Shown here: piece by piece, positions 27,288-38,578 of the stretch | How the letters are laid out: every line of letters starts with the position of its first letter | How positions within the stretch are numbered: the first letter of the stretch is position 1 | Assembly: GCF_003026355.1 (NCBI RefSeq) | Contig: NZ_PYON01000027.1 | Span: 1 to 48,369, forward strand | Direction: 5' to 3' | DNA length: 48,369 nucleotides | Origin: Photobacterium kishitanii | GTDB lineage: Bacteria; Pseudomonadota; Gammaproteobacteria; Enterobacterales; Vibrionaceae | Made by a program: the position numbers and the translations under genes | The notes under the pieces: model-generated | What the model saw: the letters and a program-made list of their open reading frames with translations, nothing else | The model's database searches: none | What the model was told of the DNA's origin: nothing

Positions 27288-28728
27288 ATTGATATAAGTG
27301 TGGTTCTGACTCAATCCTTGCAATAAATGTTTTAGCATCACAGGGAGTTGAGTAATAAAACCCTTGGCATAAATCAATATTAAAACTATTTACTTTTTTT
27401 ACTTCTGACTCAGTTTCAATACCTTCAGCAACAATCGTTAGATTTAATGCGTTACCTAACGTGGCTAATGTTTCAAGCATATTACTTTTTGATACTGCAA
27501 ATCTATCAGAGATAAAGCACCGATCTATTTTCATGATATCGAAGGGTAATTCTTGAATGGTCAATAAGTTAGAATATCCGGTACCAACATCATCAATTGA
27601 TAATAAGATTGATTCTTGTTTTAATTGTTGCATCACTTTATTTATCTCATTTAAATAAATAAAGTTATTTTCGCTTTCTGTTAATTCGATTATAAATTTA
27701 TTTTTTATAGCCGGGTTTTTTCGAATGAAATGAATTATTTTATTCATGAATTTTTCATCAAGCAGCATTGTCACCGTAAAGTTGAAACTTAGCATGAAGT
27801 CTTTATTTACACTTGATTTTCTTATAGTGGCAAAAGCATCTTTTATTAATTTAAAAGTGACGATGTTTATATCCGGTGTTTTTTCGAGATCTGTTATAAA
27901 TTCTGAGGGGGGAATGATTTTTCCATCGTAAATCCAACGACATAGCACCTCTGCGGCAATGAACTTTTGTTGTTTAGTCGAGTAAACTGATTGGAAGTAA
28001 GGAACAAACTCATGATTGTTTGCTGCTTTTTTTAACTTTCGATGTAATACTTTTTTACTCTCAAAAAAAGATGTTAAATTTAATTCTACAATTTTTAAAG
28101 ATATTAATGATAGGCTGAAGCTTAGAGCCATTATTAATAATAGTTTATTAAGCGTCAATCCACTGATAATAATCACATGTAGATGTTTAGCGTTGTGACT
28201 CAAGCTGTAATATAAATTACTTTTTGGTTTTTCATTTGAATCAATAATTTCAAAATTAGTTATGGCATTATGACTTAGCGTTTTCAATAATTCAGAATAA
28301 AAATCAATCAGGTAATAACCAGAGCCGAATTTAAATATATAATTTATTTTATTCTTATCATAGGGGTCGTTAAATAATTTAACCCTTATATTATCAGAGA
28401 TTATGTTTCTTATATATTTAGGGACAGGTTTATTAATGCCACTATTATTATAGTAGTACTTTCCATTATCGATATATGAAATATTCATTATCTCTGGATA
28501 TTTTATTTCAATGTTTTCTAAAAAACGTTCATTGTTTTCTTTATTACTGCCATCAATGTTGCTTTCATGTTCAATATGTAACTGTGGTTTGTAAATAACA
28601 TTGTCTAATAGTGATAAAATGTTACTTATTTGATTTTTTTCTATGTATCTAATAGTTATATTACTAATTAATAATGATAAAAAAATACTTAAAAATATAA
28701 TTACACAAAAGGGAAATAGTTTTTTCAT
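27286..28728 (-). CDS. Membrane EAL-domain c-di-GMP phosphodiesterase
   Basis: A 480-residue protein. The N-terminal membrane helix (about residues 5-25), a periplasmic sensory region (about 30-190), a second helix (about 195-215) and a cytoplasmic EAL domain (about 235-475) follow in order. The signature is EVLCRW instead of EALxR; the other catalytic residues look intact: Asn in SFNFT, Glu in IELTES, DD in IDDVGTGYSNL, Lys in IMKID, Glu in VAEGIE and Gln in QGFYYSTP. It should hydrolyse c-di-GMP and so favour motility over biofilm. The whole gene is markedly more AT-rich than its neighbours, which hints at transfer or relaxed selection. It is a single gene with no nearby partner. Confidence 0.88.
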   Translation of the reverse strand: MKKLFPFCVIIFLSIFLSLLISNITIRYIEKNQISNILSLLDNVIYKPQLHIEHESNIDGSNKENNERFLENIEIKYPEIMNISYIDNGKYYYNNSGINKPVPKYIRNIISDNIRVKLFNDPYDKNKINYIFKFGSGYYLIDFYSELLKTLSHNAITNFEIIDSNEKPKSNLYYSLSHNAKHLHVIIISGLTLNKLLLIMALSFSLSLISLKIVELNLTSFFESKKVLHRKLKKAANNHEFVPYFQSVYSTKQQKFIAAEVLCRWIYDGKIIPPSEFITDLEKTPDINIVTFKLIKDAFATIRKSSVNKDFMLSFNFTVTMLLDEKFMNKIIHFIRKNPAIKNKFIIELTESENNFIYLNEINKVMQQLKQESILLSIDDVGTGYSNLLTIQELPFDIMKIDRCFISDRFAVSKSNMLETLATLGNALNLTIVAEGIETESEVKKVNSFNIDLCQGFYYSTPCDAKTFIARIESEPHLYQ

Positions 28729-28822
28729 TATTATCTGTCATATGAAGATCTATATGGTTACTAAATCTAAGGCGGTTTATAAAGACGAAGTATTGTAACT
28801 GACTTACTTGAAAATTAAATAT

Positions 28823-28850
28823 AAAAAGACCGCATTAGCGGCCTTTTTAA
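28823..28850. terminator. Terminator of gor
   Basis: AAAAAG, CCGC, ATTA, GCGG and CTTTTT with one internal mismatch, 20 bases past the gor stop codon. Confidence 0.65.
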
Positions 28851-28870
28851 TATCAAAGATAGTGTTGTAA

Positions 28871-30226
28871 CTATCTCATGGTAACAAATTCTTCAGAACC
28901 TGTTGGGTGAATAGCTACCACGCTATCGAAATCAGCTTTAGTTGCGCCCATCTTCATCGCGACACCAAAACCTTGAATCATTTCATCAACGGTATAACCG
29001 ATACCATGTAGGCCAACGACTTTCTCATCATCACCTGCGCAAACAAGTTTCATTTTACATGGCTGACGGTGGGTAGTTACCGCGGTGTACATAGCAGTAA
29101 AGCCTGACTGGTAGACTTTGACGTTGTCTTCGCCGTATTGGTCAATAGCTTCTTGAGTCGTTAGACCAATAGTACCAATCGGTGGGTGACTAAATACAAC
29201 AGTAGGAACTAGGCTGTAATCCATCTTGGCATCTGGCTTGTTATTAAACAAACGCTCAGATAATTGACGTCCTGCTTTAACTGCAATCGGTGTTAGCTCG
29301 ATGCCGCCTTCCATGATGTCACCAACACAATAGATACCTGCAACATTGGTTTGTTGGAATTGATCAACTTTAATATAGCCACGGCTATTGGTTTCAACGC
29401 CCGTTGCTTGAAGGTTGATCTTGTCAGTGGTTGGATGACGACCAATGGCCCAAATCAGTAAATCAGTATTGTGTGATTCGCCATTTTCAAAATGAAGTGT
29501 GATTGAACCGTCAGCTTCTTTAACCACTTCTTTAGGCACTGAATGGGTGTGCAGAGTTGGACCTTCTGTTGCCATTACTTCAACTAGCGTATCAACAATC
29601 ATTGGATCGAAGCTACGTAGTGGTGATTCTTTACGAACAAACAGGTGAGTATCAGTACCCAGCGCACTTAATACACCTGCAATTTCAACTGCGATATAAC
29701 CCGCACCAACAATAGCGGTACGCTTAGGTTGCTCTAGTAACTCAAAGAAACCATTAGAATCGATACCGTGTTCAGCACCAGGTACATTGGGAATCGTTGG
29801 CTCGCCACCAACTGCAATCAAAATATGATCAGCAGTGTAATGTTCACCATTAACTTCAATTGTTTTAGCGTCAACAAAGGTAGCAAAACCATTGATCACT
29901 TCAACGTTGTTTTTACCTAATACATTGTCGTAAGAGGTATGAATTCGGCTAATGTAGGCTTCACGGTTTTCAACCAGTTTGCTCCAATTAAAGCCTTTTA
30001 CATCAACGTCAAAACCATAATCTTTAGCATAAAGGTGCATAGCTTCTGCGATTTGGGCACCGTGCCACATTACTTTCTTTGGTACACAACCAACGTTAAC
30101 GCAAGTGCCACCAAGCGCTTTTGCTTCAATGATTGCTACTTTAGCGCCATACATTGCAGCGCGATTTGCTGATGCAATACCACCGCTACCGCCACCGATG
30201 CAGATGTAATCAAAATGCTTTGCCAT
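28871..30226 (-). CDS. gor: Glutathione reductase
   Basis: A 451-residue FAD enzyme that reduces glutathione disulfide with NADPH in the cytoplasm. The FAD loop [10 protein letters not shown], the redox-active C42-VNVG-C47, the NADPH loop GAGYIAVE, and the C-terminal [12 protein letters not shown] with the catalytic His-Glu pair all match E. coli Gor. The start at 30226 gives MAKHFDY, which aligns with the E. coli start, and GGAG lies eight bases upstream; the longer in-frame start at 30265 adds a foreign-looking peptide. It lies next to rlmJ in the same direction but about 200 bp away. Confidence 0.96.
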   Translation of the reverse strand: MAKHFDYICIGGGSGGIASANRAAMYGAKVAIIEAKALGGTCVNVGCVPKKVMWHGAQIAEAMHLYAKDYGFDVDVKGFNWSKLVENREAYISRIHTSYDNVLGKNNVEVINGFATFVDAKTIEVNGEHYTADHILIAVGGEPTIPNVPGAEHGIDSNGFFELLEQPKRTAIVGAGYIAVEIAGVLSALGTDTHLFVRKESPLRSFDPMIVDTLVEVMATEGPTLHTHSVPKEVVKEADGSITLHFENGESHNTDLLIWAIGRHPTTDKINLQATGVETNSRGYIKVDQFQQTNVAGIYCVGDIMEGGIELTPIAVKAGRQLSERLFNNKPDAKMDYSLVPTVVFSHPPIGTIGLTTQEAIDQYGEDNVKVYQSGFTAMYTAVTTHRQPCKMKLVCAGDDEKVVGLHGIGYTVDEMIQGFGVAMKMGATKADFDSVVAIHPTGSEEFVTMR

Positions 30227-30423
30227 GACTTTACTCCAATAGATGTTATGAATATTCACTGTCACCTAGTGTAATCAAGATTGGGCTGAGTGACGAGGAT
30301 TTAAAATCGGAAAAACCGATTAATATAGTGTTTTACCATCGGAAATGATGATTGTCACGTGAGGAATGTAACAGCCACAGGGGAATGTGGCTGTTTATTG
30401 AGCGAAAAAATAATGCAGTAAGA

Positions 30424-31263
30424 TTACTCTGGTACGATCCACTCAACTTTATGATGACCGTGATTTGGCGCAATTGCTTGTTGTAGCCATGGCAGTATTT
30501 GCTGCATTTGGCTAGCAAGTTTCCATGGTGGATTAATGATGATCATTCCAGAAGCCGTCATTCCGCGCTCTTCAGTATCAGGTTCAACCCCAAGTTCAAC
30601 TTGAAGAATATTACGAATATTGAGGTCTTTTAGACCAGCAAGCATATTATCAATTGTTTCGCGGTAAACGACGGGATACCAAATCGCATAAGTACCTGTC
30701 GCCCAACGTTGATAGCTTTGTTTAATCGCTTTTACTACATCTTGGTATTCATGTTTGAGTTCATAAGGTGGATCAATCAATACCACCCCACGACGCTCTT
30801 TCGGCGGTAAACTCGCTTTTAGACGGGCAAAGCCATCTTCTTGATAGATTTTAACTTGGCGATCACCACGAAATTCTTGCAGTAATAATGGAAAATCGCT
30901 TGGATGTAATTCGGTTAATACCATGCGGTCTTGGTCACGAATTTGTGCGCGCGCTACTTTTGGTGAGCCAGGGTAGTAACGTAGTTCATCACTGTTATTA
31001 AGGGCTTTAATCGCATCAATATAAGCGGCGATTTCTGTTGGTACATCATCGCGTGACCAAATACGGGCGATACCTTGCTTAAATTCACCGGTTTTTTCGC
31101 TGCGCTCATCTTGGAGATCGTAACGACCAACACCTGAGTGAGTGTCGTGATACACGAACGGTTTATCTTTTTGCTTGAGTGCATCCAGAATTAGGCTTTG
31201 AACAATGTGTTTAACCACATCTGCGTGGTTGCCAGCGTGAAAGCTGTGGCGATAACTCAGCAT
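30424..31263 (-). CDS. rlmJ: 23S rRNA m6A2030 methyltransferase
   Basis: A 279-residue S-adenosylmethionine enzyme that methylates A2030 of 23S rRNA. MLSYRHSFHAGNHADVVKH is the conserved start of the family, and the catalytic motif is D164-P-P-Y in VVLIDPPYELKHEY. The length matches E. coli RlmJ (YhiR). It is divergent from prlC, as in E. coli, and upstream of gor. Confidence 0.95.
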   Translation of the reverse strand: MLSYRHSFHAGNHADVVKHIVQSLILDALKQKDKPFVYHDTHSGVGRYDLQDERSEKTGEFKQGIARIWSRDDVPTEIAAYIDAIKALNNSDELRYYPGSPKVARAQIRDQDRMVLTELHPSDFPLLLQEFRGDRQVKIYQEDGFARLKASLPPKERRGVVLIDPPYELKHEYQDVVKAIKQSYQRWATGTYAIWYPVVYRETIDNMLAGLKDLNIRNILQVELGVEPDTEERGMTASGMIIINPPWKLASQMQQILPWLQQAIAPNHGHHKVEWIVPE

Positions 31264-31416
31264 GAAATCAGTCTCTATCGGTATCTAAAGCAGGGGTGCT
31301 AAAGGCTATTATCGTCAATTATTCACTAATATCCAACCATGGTGCCAACCTTTGCGCCGATCAACATTGACTAAATACGCTATTTCTACCTTTTTATACT
31401 CTAAACCGATCAAAGG

Positions 31417-31446
31417 ATTGAAATTTATCTATTGCGGGCGCATGTT
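31417..31446 (+). promoter_or_regulatory. Candidate heat-shock promoter of prlC
   Basis: ATTGAAA (31417-31423) and CGCATGTT (31439-31446), 15 bases apart, resemble the sigma32 boxes CTTGAAA and CCCCATNT. E. coli prlC is a heat-shock gene, which makes the match plausible. Confidence 0.35.
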
Positions 31447-31476
31447 AATAAGAAGATAAAAATAAAGGAAAAGCGT

Positions 31477-33519
31477 ATGTCTAACCCATTATTGACGATG
31501 ACCGATTTACCACCGTTTGCTCATATTAAGCCTGAGCACATTAAACCTGCGGTTGAACAAGCGATCATTGATTGTCGTAACAACGTTGAATCGGTGCTAT
31601 CGCAATTACAAATGCCAAGCTGGGACACGATTTGTCGCCCATTGGCAGAGTTGGATGATCGTTTAGGACGTATTTGGTCACCAGTCGGACACCTTAACGG
31701 GGTTAAAAATAGCCCTGAGTTACGCCAAGCGTATGAAAGCTGCTTGCCGTTATTGTCAGATTACGCCACTTGGGTTGGACAGCATAAAGGCCTTTATGAT
31801 GCGTATAAGATGATTCAAGCCAGTGAAGATTTTGCTGATTTAGGTCAAGCACAACAAAAAGCGGTTAATGATGCCCTTAAAGCGTTTGAGTTATCGGGTA
31901 TTGGTTTACCTGCTGAGCAACAAAAACGTTTTGGTGATATTAGTAAACGCTTATCTGAATTAGCCTCAACCTTTAGTAATAACGTGTTAGATGCCACCAT
32001 GGCATGGAGCAAAGTGATTACTGATGCTGAGCAACTACGCGGTTTACCTGAATCTGCATTGCAAGCAGCACAAGCAAATGCTGAAGCCAAAGGTGAGCAA
32101 GGTTATTTGTTTACCTTAGATATTCCATCGTATCTACCAGTGATGACTTACTGTGATAACCGTGAGTTACGTGCTGAAATGTATCAAGCCTTTTGTACTC
32201 GCGCTTCTGATCGCGGTCCAAATGCGGGTGAGTTTGATAATTCAGAAATTATTGCTGAAAAATTGAAACTGAGTCATGAACTGGCGAGTTTATTAGGTTT
32301 TAGCAACTATGGTGAAAAATCACTGGCAACCAAAATGGCTGAATCAACCGATCAAGTGTTGGGTTTTTTAAATGATTTAGCTGATCGTGCGAAGCCACAA
32401 GGTGAACGTGAAGTTGCTGAGTTACGTGACTATGCTCGTAATGAATTTGGCGTTGAAAAGTTAGAACCATGGGATTTTGCGTTTTATTCTGAAAAATTAA
32501 AACAGCATCGTTACAGTATTTCTGATGAAGAGTTACGGCCGTATTTCCCTGAGCAAAAAGTGGTTGCAGGCTTATTTGAAGTGCTAAAGCGCGTATTTGG
32601 CTTGGATATCAAACAGCGTTTAGGGGTTGAAGTGTGGCACGAATCGGTGACCTTCTATGACATCTTTGATGCTCAAGGTACATTGCGTGGTAGTTTCTAC
32701 CTAGATTTATATGCTCGTGAACATAAACGTGGTGGCGCGTGGATGGATGAGTGTATGGTTCGCCGTACTCGCATTGATGGCAGCTTGCAAACACCAGTAG
32801 CGTATTTAACCTGTAACTTTAATCGCCCTGTTGGCGATCAGCCTGCGTTGTTTACCCATAACGAAGTCACGACGTTATTTCATGAAACAGGTCATGGTAT
32901 CCACCATATGCTGACTCAGATTGATGTTGCAGCAGTGTCAGGTATCAATGGTGTTCCATGGGATGCAGTTGAATTACCAAGTCAATTTCTTGAAAACTGG
33001 TGCTGGCAGGAAGAAGCATTAGCGTTTATTTCTGGTCATTATCAAACCGGTGAGCCACTACCGAAAGTGATGCTAGATAAAATGCTAGCGGCAAAGAACT
33101 TCCAATCGGCGATGTTTATTTTACGTCAGCTTGAGTTTGGGTTGTTTGATTTCAGCTTGTACTCTAACTACGATCCAGAGGTCGGTGCGCAAGTGCTAGA
33201 AACTTTGCTTGAAGTTAAAGATAAAGTGTCGGTAGTACCAAGCCCTGAGTGGGGTCGATTCCCACATAGCTTTAGTCATATTTTTGCTGGTGGCTATAGT
33301 GCAGGTTACTACAGTTACTTGTGGGCAGAATTATTGTCGGCTGATGCGTTCTCACGCTTTGAAGAAGAAGGCATTTTTAACCCTCAAACAGGTAGCGACT
33401 TTCTGACTTGCGTGTTGGAAAAAGGTGGCAGTGAAGAGCCGATGGAATTGTTCAAGCGTTTCCGTGGCCGAGAACCACAGCTGGATGCAATGCTGCGTCA
33501 CAGTGGTATTACTGGCTAA
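31477..33519 (+). CDS. prlC: Oligopeptidase A
   Basis: A 680-residue cytoplasmic zinc metallopeptidase of the M3 family that degrades short peptides, including cleaved signal peptides. The zinc site is H469-E-T-G-H in FHETGHGIHH, at the same residue number as in E. coli OpdA. The length equals the E. coli protein. AAAGGA lies before the ATG at 31477; a TTG at 31432 would add fifteen Lys-rich residues and is not supported. Divergent from rlmJ and followed by its own terminator. Confidence 0.95.
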   Translation: MSNPLLTMTDLPPFAHIKPEHIKPAVEQAIIDCRNNVESVLSQLQMPSWDTICRPLAELDDRLGRIWSPVGHLNGVKNSPELRQAYESCLPLLSDYATWVGQHKGLYDAYKMIQASEDFADLGQAQQKAVNDALKAFELSGIGLPAEQQKRFGDISKRLSELASTFSNNVLDATMAWSKVITDAEQLRGLPESALQAAQANAEAKGEQGYLFTLDIPSYLPVMTYCDNRELRAEMYQAFCTRASDRGPNAGEFDNSEIIAEKLKLSHELASLLGFSNYGEKSLATKMAESTDQVLGFLNDLADRAKPQGEREVAELRDYARNEFGVEKLEPWDFAFYSEKLKQHRYSISDEELRPYFPEQKVVAGLFEVLKRVFGLDIKQRLGVEVWHESVTFYDIFDAQGTLRGSFYLDLYAREHKRGGAWMDECMVRRTRIDGSLQTPVAYLTCNFNRPVGDQPALFTHNEVTTLFHETGHGIHHMLTQIDVAAVSGINGVPWDAVELPSQFLENWCWQEEALAFISGHYQTGEPLPKVMLDKMLAAKNFQSAMFILRQLEFGLFDFSLYSNYDPEVGAQVLETLLEVKDKVSVVPSPEWGRFPHSFSHIFAGGYSAGYYSYLWAELLSADAFSRFEEEGIFNPQTGSDFLTCVLEKGGSEEPMELFKRFRGREPQLDAMLRHSGITG

Positions 33520-33546
33520 ATCGGGTTGATAGTAAAGTAACAGCTA

Positions 33547-33578
33547 ATAAAAAAGGCTCCTTGGGGAGCCTTTTTTGA
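33547..33578. terminator. Terminator between prlC and gppA
   Basis: AAAAAAGGCTCC, TTGG and GGAGCCTTTTTT form a near-perfect bidirectional hairpin between convergent genes. Confidence 0.9.
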
Positions 33579-33627
33579 TCGTAGTGCTAAGAGAATAAAT
33601 CTCGTCGCTAAATTATTATGCTGGTGA

Positions 33628-35118
33628 TCAGTCTTGTGCCGTTACTACCATTGGCCAGCCCATATCTGTTTGGCGGGTGGCTTCTTGGGTCAGTTCACTG
33701 CGAGTTAGTGGATTATTGATCAACCATTTTGCCGATAATAATAAGGTCAATTTGTTGTCTTCCATGTGTAAGCTAAATGGAGGCAAACAGGTTTGATCTC
33801 GACGATGGCATAAAATAATCGCTAGTCGTAGCAAGCGTAGTAAACGAGCTGCACTTGGCGCTGATAACGCATGTTGTTCAGGTAAGCTGGTTAATGGGCC
33901 GTTATGACGACGCAGTAGCTCAGCGATAAGATTTTTTTGGGCGCGAGTAAAGCCGGGTAAATCCATGTGCTTAATTAAGTAAGCCGCATGTTCACCACTT
34001 TTTTTAAATTCAATGCTAGCGCCAATTTCATGTAATTTAGCGGCAGCTTGAAGGAGGTTTTCTGCAGGCGGTTCCAATTGCCAATTTGGACACTGAGCTA
34101 ATAACGCCAGTGCCATATCACTCACGCTGTCTGCATGGTGATGATCTAATTGAAACCGTTGTTGCATGCTAGTAATCGTTCGAGCGCAGACATCGTGATG
34201 ACGCATTTGATCCATCATTTCATAAACCAAGCCTTCACGTAGCGCACCGCCAGCGAGAGTCATTGATTCAATTTGTAATGATTCAAACAGCGCAATTAGA
34301 ATCGATAACCCGCTTGGAAAAACAAGGGCACGTTCTAATGTTAAGCCTTCAATATCAAGATCTTCCAAACGTTCATACTGCATCGCTTGGCGTTGAAGAC
34401 GCTTAAGTTTTGGCAGGGTAATAATTTCATCCATGCCTTGTGCCAGCATAATTTCTTGTAATGCTTGCACGGTGCCACTTGCGCCAACACAGGTTTCCCA
34501 GCCTTGCTGGGTATAACGCTCAATAATGGCTTCAATCGCTTCTTTAGCGCCATTAATGGCAGCATCAAAGTTGACCGAGGTTAAGTAGCGATCTTTAAAA
34601 TAGCGCTCCAGCCACGTGACACAACCAATTTTTAGGCTAGTTAATGCACTGGCATCAAAACCTTCACCAATAATGACTTCGGTGCTCGCACCGCCAATAT
34701 CGACGACCAGGCGTTTGTCACTGCCACCAGAGGTATGCGCTACCCCTTGATAGATAATGCGTGCTTCTTCTTCACCCGCAATTACACTCACAGGGTACCC
34801 AAGAATACTGTGAGCTTGAGAAAGAAATTCGTCAGCATTGACCGCTGTACGCAAAGCGGCAGTACCGACAATGCGAATATGATCAGGTTTGATATCTTGT
34901 AAACGTTCGGCAAAGATAGCCAAACAGTCAAGGCCACGTTGAATGGCTTCTTGGCTGAGTTCGTTATGATTATTCAAACCCGCCGCTAAACGTACTTTAC
35001 GTTTAATTTTAGCTAGCGTCTGAACACTGCCATTGACCTCACGAACAACCCACATATGAAAGCTGTTAGAACCTAAATCAATTGCGGCATAAAGCGGTGA
35101 TACTGAATTTCTTTCCAT
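33628..35118 (-). CDS. gppA: Guanosine pentaphosphate phosphatase GppA
   Basis: A 496-residue Ppx/GppA phosphatase that converts pppGpp to ppGpp and can degrade polyphosphate. The ASKHA-fold loops are [14 protein letters not shown] and [20 protein letters not shown] and [14 protein letters not shown] are also family motifs. The length and the position after rhlB (19 bases) match E. coli gppA rather than ppx. Probably co-transcribed with rhlB. Confidence 0.9.
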   Translation of the reverse strand: MERNSVSPLYAAIDLGSNSFHMWVVREVNGSVQTLAKIKRKVRLAAGLNNHNELSQEAIQRGLDCLAIFAERLQDIKPDHIRIVGTAALRTAVNADEFLSQAHSILGYPVSVIAGEEEARIIYQGVAHTSGGSDKRLVVDIGGASTEVIIGEGFDASALTSLKIGCVTWLERYFKDRYLTSVNFDAAINGAKEAIEAIIERYTQQGWETCVGASGTVQALQEIMLAQGMDEIITLPKLKRLQRQAMQYERLEDLDIEGLTLERALVFPSGLSILIALFESLQIESMTLAGGALREGLVYEMMDQMRHHDVCARTITSMQQRFQLDHHHADSVSDMALALLAQCPNWQLEPPAENLLQAAAKLHEIGASIEFKKSGEHAAYLIKHMDLPGFTRAQKNLIAELLRRHNGPLTSLPEQHALSAPSAARLLRLLRLAIILCHRRDQTCLPPFSLHMEDNKLTLLLSAKWLINNPLTRSELTQEATRQTDMGWPMVVTAQD

Positions 35119-35137
35119 AGAGATACTTTAACTTATT

Positions 35138-36442
35138 TTATGCTGGTTTGTTTTGTGGCGGACGACGGCGATTATTACGCTGACGAGATTGCCCCTGACC
35201 TTGACGCTGGTTATTACGACGACCACCTTGACGAGGATTACGCTGTAAGCGAATCGGTGCAGGTAAATCATCTAATAGGGCATCAGAGTCATACTTTGAT
35301 TGTGGAATACCATGCTCAATGTAGGTTTCGATCGCTGGCAAGTTAATTGCGTATTCTTCACAAGCAAAGCTGATTGAATGACCACTTTCACCGGCACGAC
35401 CAGTACGACCAATACGGTGAACATAATCTTCAGCGTCATCAGGTAGATCGTAGTTGAATACGTGGGTAACCATTGGAATATGTAAACCACGAGCAGCAAC
35501 ATCTGTTGCGACAAGGATATCAAGATCACCTTTGGTGAATTCTTCTAGAATACGTTCACGCTTCTTCTGTGGTACATCACCATTAAGTAAACCAACGCGA
35601 TGGCCATCAGCAGCTAAATGACCCCAAACATCTTCACAACGATGTTTAGTGTTAGCGAAAATAATCGCACGATCTGGCCATTCTTCTTCAATTAACGTTT
35701 GTAATAAACGCATTTTTTCTTGGTTTGAAGGATAGAACAATTCTTCTTGAATGCGGTGGCCTGTTTTTTGTTCAGGTTCAACCACAACACTTTCAGGGCT
35801 ATTCATGTGTTCAAAGGCAAGCTCTTTAACGCGGTATGATAATGTTGCTGAAAACAGCATATTTAGGCGAGCTTTAGGCTCTGGCATACGGCGGAACAAG
35901 AAGCGAATATCTTTAATAAAGCCCAAATCGAACATGCGATCAGCTTCATCAAGTACTACGACTTGAATGCTTGCAAGGTCAATAACGCGTTGCTTGTAGA
36001 AGTCGATAATACGACCACAAGTACCGATTAGGATATCGACACCTTCATCAAACACTTGTTTTTGTTTTTCATAAGGTTCACCACCATATGCAAGGCCAGC
36101 TTTAAGGCCAGTACTTGCAAGTAGTGATGAAGCATCATTGAAAATTTGGATCGCCAACTCACGCGTTGGCGCCATAATGATCGCCCGCGGTTGATTGGTT
36201 TTACGTTCTGCTGGTGCAGGAGTCTCCAATAGATGGTTAAAAGTAGCGGTCAGAAAGGCAAGGGTCTTACCCGTACCTGTTTGAGCCTGTCCCGCGATAT
36301 CATGGCCAGTGAGCACAACTGGCAATGCCAAGGCCTGGATCGGGGTACAATTATGAAACCCTTTCTCTTCCAATCCTTTTAGCACTAGAGGGTTTAACCC
36401 TAGTTCGGCAAATTTCTGCTCTGTGATATGTGTCGTCTTCAT
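35138..36442 (-). CDS. rhlB: ATP-dependent RNA helicase RhlB
   Basis: A 434-residue DEAD-box helicase that works with RNase E in mRNA decay. The Q motif ([13 protein letters not shown]), Walker A AQTGTGKT (residues 53-60), PTRELA, DEAD in [28 protein letters not shown] and [10 protein letters not shown] are all present. The C-terminal tail is rich in Arg, Gln and Asn and would bind RNA or RNase E. It is divergent from trxA with 112 bp between starts and upstream of gppA. Confidence 0.95.
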   Translation of the reverse strand: MKTTHITEQKFAELGLNPLVLKGLEEKGFHNCTPIQALALPVVLTGHDIAGQAQTGTGKTLAFLTATFNHLLETPAPAERKTNQPRAIIMAPTRELAIQIFNDASSLLASTGLKAGLAYGGEPYEKQKQVFDEGVDILIGTCGRIIDFYKQRVIDLASIQVVVLDEADRMFDLGFIKDIRFLFRRMPEPKARLNMLFSATLSYRVKELAFEHMNSPESVVVEPEQKTGHRIQEELFYPSNQEKMRLLQTLIEEEWPDRAIIFANTKHRCEDVWGHLAADGHRVGLLNGDVPQKKRERILEEFTKGDLDILVATDVAARGLHIPMVTHVFNYDLPDDAEDYVHRIGRTGRAGESGHSISFACEEYAINLPAIETYIEHGIPQSKYDSDALLDDLPAPIRLQRNPRQGGRRNNQRQGQGQSRQRNNRRRPPQNKPA

Positions 36443-36554
36443 TACTATAGAATATCAGCTTAGGGTTGCAATACGAAACGTATTCCATTCAAATAGGATA
36501 ACGATTTGCTGGTTAATTCAATATCAGCTAACAAAATCACTGTTGGAGTGGAAG

Positions 36555-36881
36555 ATGAGCGATAAGATTGTGCAGCTTACCGATGAAAGTTTTGATACTG
36601 ATGTTGTCAATGCTGCTGGCCCGGTACTAGTCGATTTCTGGGCTGAATGGTGTGGACCATGTAAAATGATTGCCCCTATTCTTGATGAAATCGCTGATGA
36701 ATATGAAGGTAAATTAACGATTGGTAAATTAAATATCGACCAAAATGCGGCGACACCGCCAAAATTTGGTATTCGTGGTATTCCAACGTTATTATTGTTT
36801 AAAGATGGCGCAGTTGCTGCAACTAAAGTTGGCGCGTTATCAAAAACACAGCTAAAAGAGTTCCTTGATGCGAACTTATAA
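36555..36881 (+). CDS. trxA: Thioredoxin 1
   Basis: A 108-residue cytoplasmic thiol-disulfide reductant. The active site is W32-C33-G-P-C36-K, and [14 protein letters not shown] holds the conserved cis-Pro. The start at 36555 ([13 protein letters not shown]) matches E. coli TrxA; GGAG lies just upstream, and the longer in-frame extension overlaps the divergent rhlB start. A hairpin separates it from rho. Confidence 0.97.
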   Translation: MSDKIVQLTDESFDTDVVNAAGPVLVDFWAEWCGPCKMIAPILDEIADEYEGKLTIGKLNIDQNAATPPKFGIRGIPTLLLFKDGAVAATKVGALSKTQLKEFLDANL

Positions 36882-36897
36882 GTGATATAATTGCGAG

Positions 36898-36929
36898 CCA
36901 TGCACAATTTCTAAGTTGTGCATGGTTTG
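36898..36929 (+). terminator. Terminator of trxA
   Basis: CCATGCACAA and TTGTGCATGG form a ten-base perfect stem with an 8-base loop and a short T-rich tail. Confidence 0.7.
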
Positions 36930-37079
36930 TCTAGCGACTATGCTAGACGAATAGAACGTTTAGTGTTAACGTAACGCACAGAAATTGCATTTCCGTTCAT
37001 TTCTTGACCAGGCCCTATTGGTCATCCTTATCTCAACTAATATAGAACCCCGATTTTGACAGACAAGAAACCCACCACT
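36930..37079 (+). promoter_or_regulatory. rho leader region
   Basis: 150 bp between the trxA terminator and rho. E. coli rho is autoregulated by Rho-dependent termination in its leader, and C-rich stretches near 37047 and 37070 could serve. No rhoL-like reading frame was seen. Confidence 0.4.
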
Positions 37080-38345
37080 ATGAATCTTACAGAACTCAAG
37101 AGCCAACCTATTCCTAAGTTGGTATCACTTAGCGAAAGTTTAGGATTGGAAAACCTGGCCCGCCTACGTAAGCAGGACATCATCTTCTCCATTCTTAAGC
37201 AACATGCTAAAAGTGGTGAGGATATTTTTGGCGACGGTGTTCTAGAGATTTTGCAAGACGGCTTCGGCTTTCTGCGTAGCGCAGACAGTTCTTACCTTGC
37301 AGGTCCTGATGATATTTACGTATCACCGAGCCAAATTCGTCGTTTTAACCTTCGTACTGGCGATACTATTGCCGGAAAGATTCGTCCACCAAAAGACGGT
37401 GAACGTTACTTTGCACTACTGAAAGTTAACGAAGTAAACTACGACAAACCTGACAACGCCCGCAATAAAATCCTATTTGAAAACCTTACTCCGCTACATG
37501 CCAATATTCGTATGCGTATGGAACGTGGTAATGGTTCAACCGAAGATATTACGGCACGTGTACTTGATTTAGCCTCGCCAATCGGTAAAGGTCAACGTGG
37601 TTTGATTGTTGCCCCGCCGAAAGCGGGTAAAACCATGTTACTGCAAAATATCGCTCAAAGTATTTCTCACAACCACCCTGAATGTGTGTTGATGGTCTTG
37701 CTGATTGATGAGCGTCCAGAAGAAGTAACAGAGATGCAGCGTCTTGTGAAAGGCGAAGTGATTGCATCAACGTTTGATGAGCCAGCATCACGTCACGTTC
37801 AAGTGGCAGAAATGGTTATCGAAAAAGCAAAACGTTTGGTTGAGCATAAGAAAGATGTTGTTATCTTACTTGACTCAATTACCCGTCTTGCACGTGCTTA
37901 CAACACTGTGATTCCTTCTTCAGGTAAAGTACTAACAGGTGGTGTGGATGCTAACGCCCTTCACCGTCCTAAGCGCTTCTTTGGTGCTGCACGTAATGTC
38001 GAAGAAGGCGGTAGCTTAACAATCATCGCAACAGCGCTAGTTGATACTGGCTCGAAGATGGATGAAGTTATCTACGAAGAATTTAAAGGTACTGGTAACA
38101 TGGAACTTCACCTTTCTCGCAAGATTGCTGAGAAGCGTGTTTTCCCTGCGATTGATATCAATCGTTCTGGTACGCGTCGTGAAGAGCTATTGGCGAAAGC
38201 TGATGAACTACAGAAGATGTGGATCCTGCGTAAGATCGTTCACCCAATGAGTGAAACGGACAGCATGGAGTTCTTAATCGACAAACTATCAATGACTAAA
38301 ACTAATGAAGAGTTCTTTGACGCAATGCGTCGTCAGAAATCATAA
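37080..38345 (+). CDS. rho: Transcription termination factor Rho
   Basis: A 421-residue hexameric RNA-dependent ATPase that ends transcription. The N-terminal domain has the RNA-binding cold-shock-like fold ([31 protein letters not shown]); Walker A is APPKAGKT near residue 180; [16 protein letters not shown] is Walker [21 protein letters not shown] includes the Q-loop. Nearly identical to E. coli Rho. The start at 37080 ([11 protein letters not shown]) matches E. coli; an in-frame upstream start adds eight residues. Confidence 0.97.
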   Translation: MNLTELKSQPIPKLVSLSESLGLENLARLRKQDIIFSILKQHAKSGEDIFGDGVLEILQDGFGFLRSADSSYLAGPDDIYVSPSQIRRFNLRTGDTIAGKIRPPKDGERYFALLKVNEVNYDKPDNARNKILFENLTPLHANIRMRMERGNGSTEDITARVLDLASPIGKGQRGLIVAPPKAGKTMLLQNIAQSISHNHPECVLMVLLIDERPEEVTEMQRLVKGEVIASTFDEPASRHVQVAEMVIEKAKRLVEHKKDVVILLDSITRLARAYNTVIPSSGKVLTGGVDANALHRPKRFFGAARNVEEGGSLTIIATALVDTGSKMDEVIYEEFKGTGNMELHLSRKIAEKRVFPAIDINRSGTRREELLAKADELQKMWILRKIVHPMSETDSMEFLIDKLSMTKTNEEFFDAMRRQKS

Positions 38346-38367
38346 TTAAGTGAGTGGTTATTGAATT

Positions 38368-38399
38368 AAAAACGTCACCCTAGGGTGACGTTTTTTTTT
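38368..38399 (+). terminator. Terminator of rho
   Basis: AAAAACGTCACCC, TA and GGGTGACGTTTTT with nine T in total. Strong intrinsic hairpin. Confidence 0.9.
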
Positions 38400-38578
38400 G
38401 CTTAAATTAAATGTTATTCATTGTCTTTATTCGTTAACCCACAGAATTAAAACGGGTATTTTCTTTTTGTGGACGACGGGTGTTTTCCATCTCACAACTG
38501 GTTATACTACCAAAAATCATTCTCATTAAGTTGATATCAGTGATGCTGGTTGACTTAGTTTAGCTACAGGTAGTCGCT

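Noticed and set aside
31432..31476. Longer N-terminus of PrlC from a TTG codon
   Set aside because: The ATG at 31477 has a good ribosome site and gives exactly the E. coli length.
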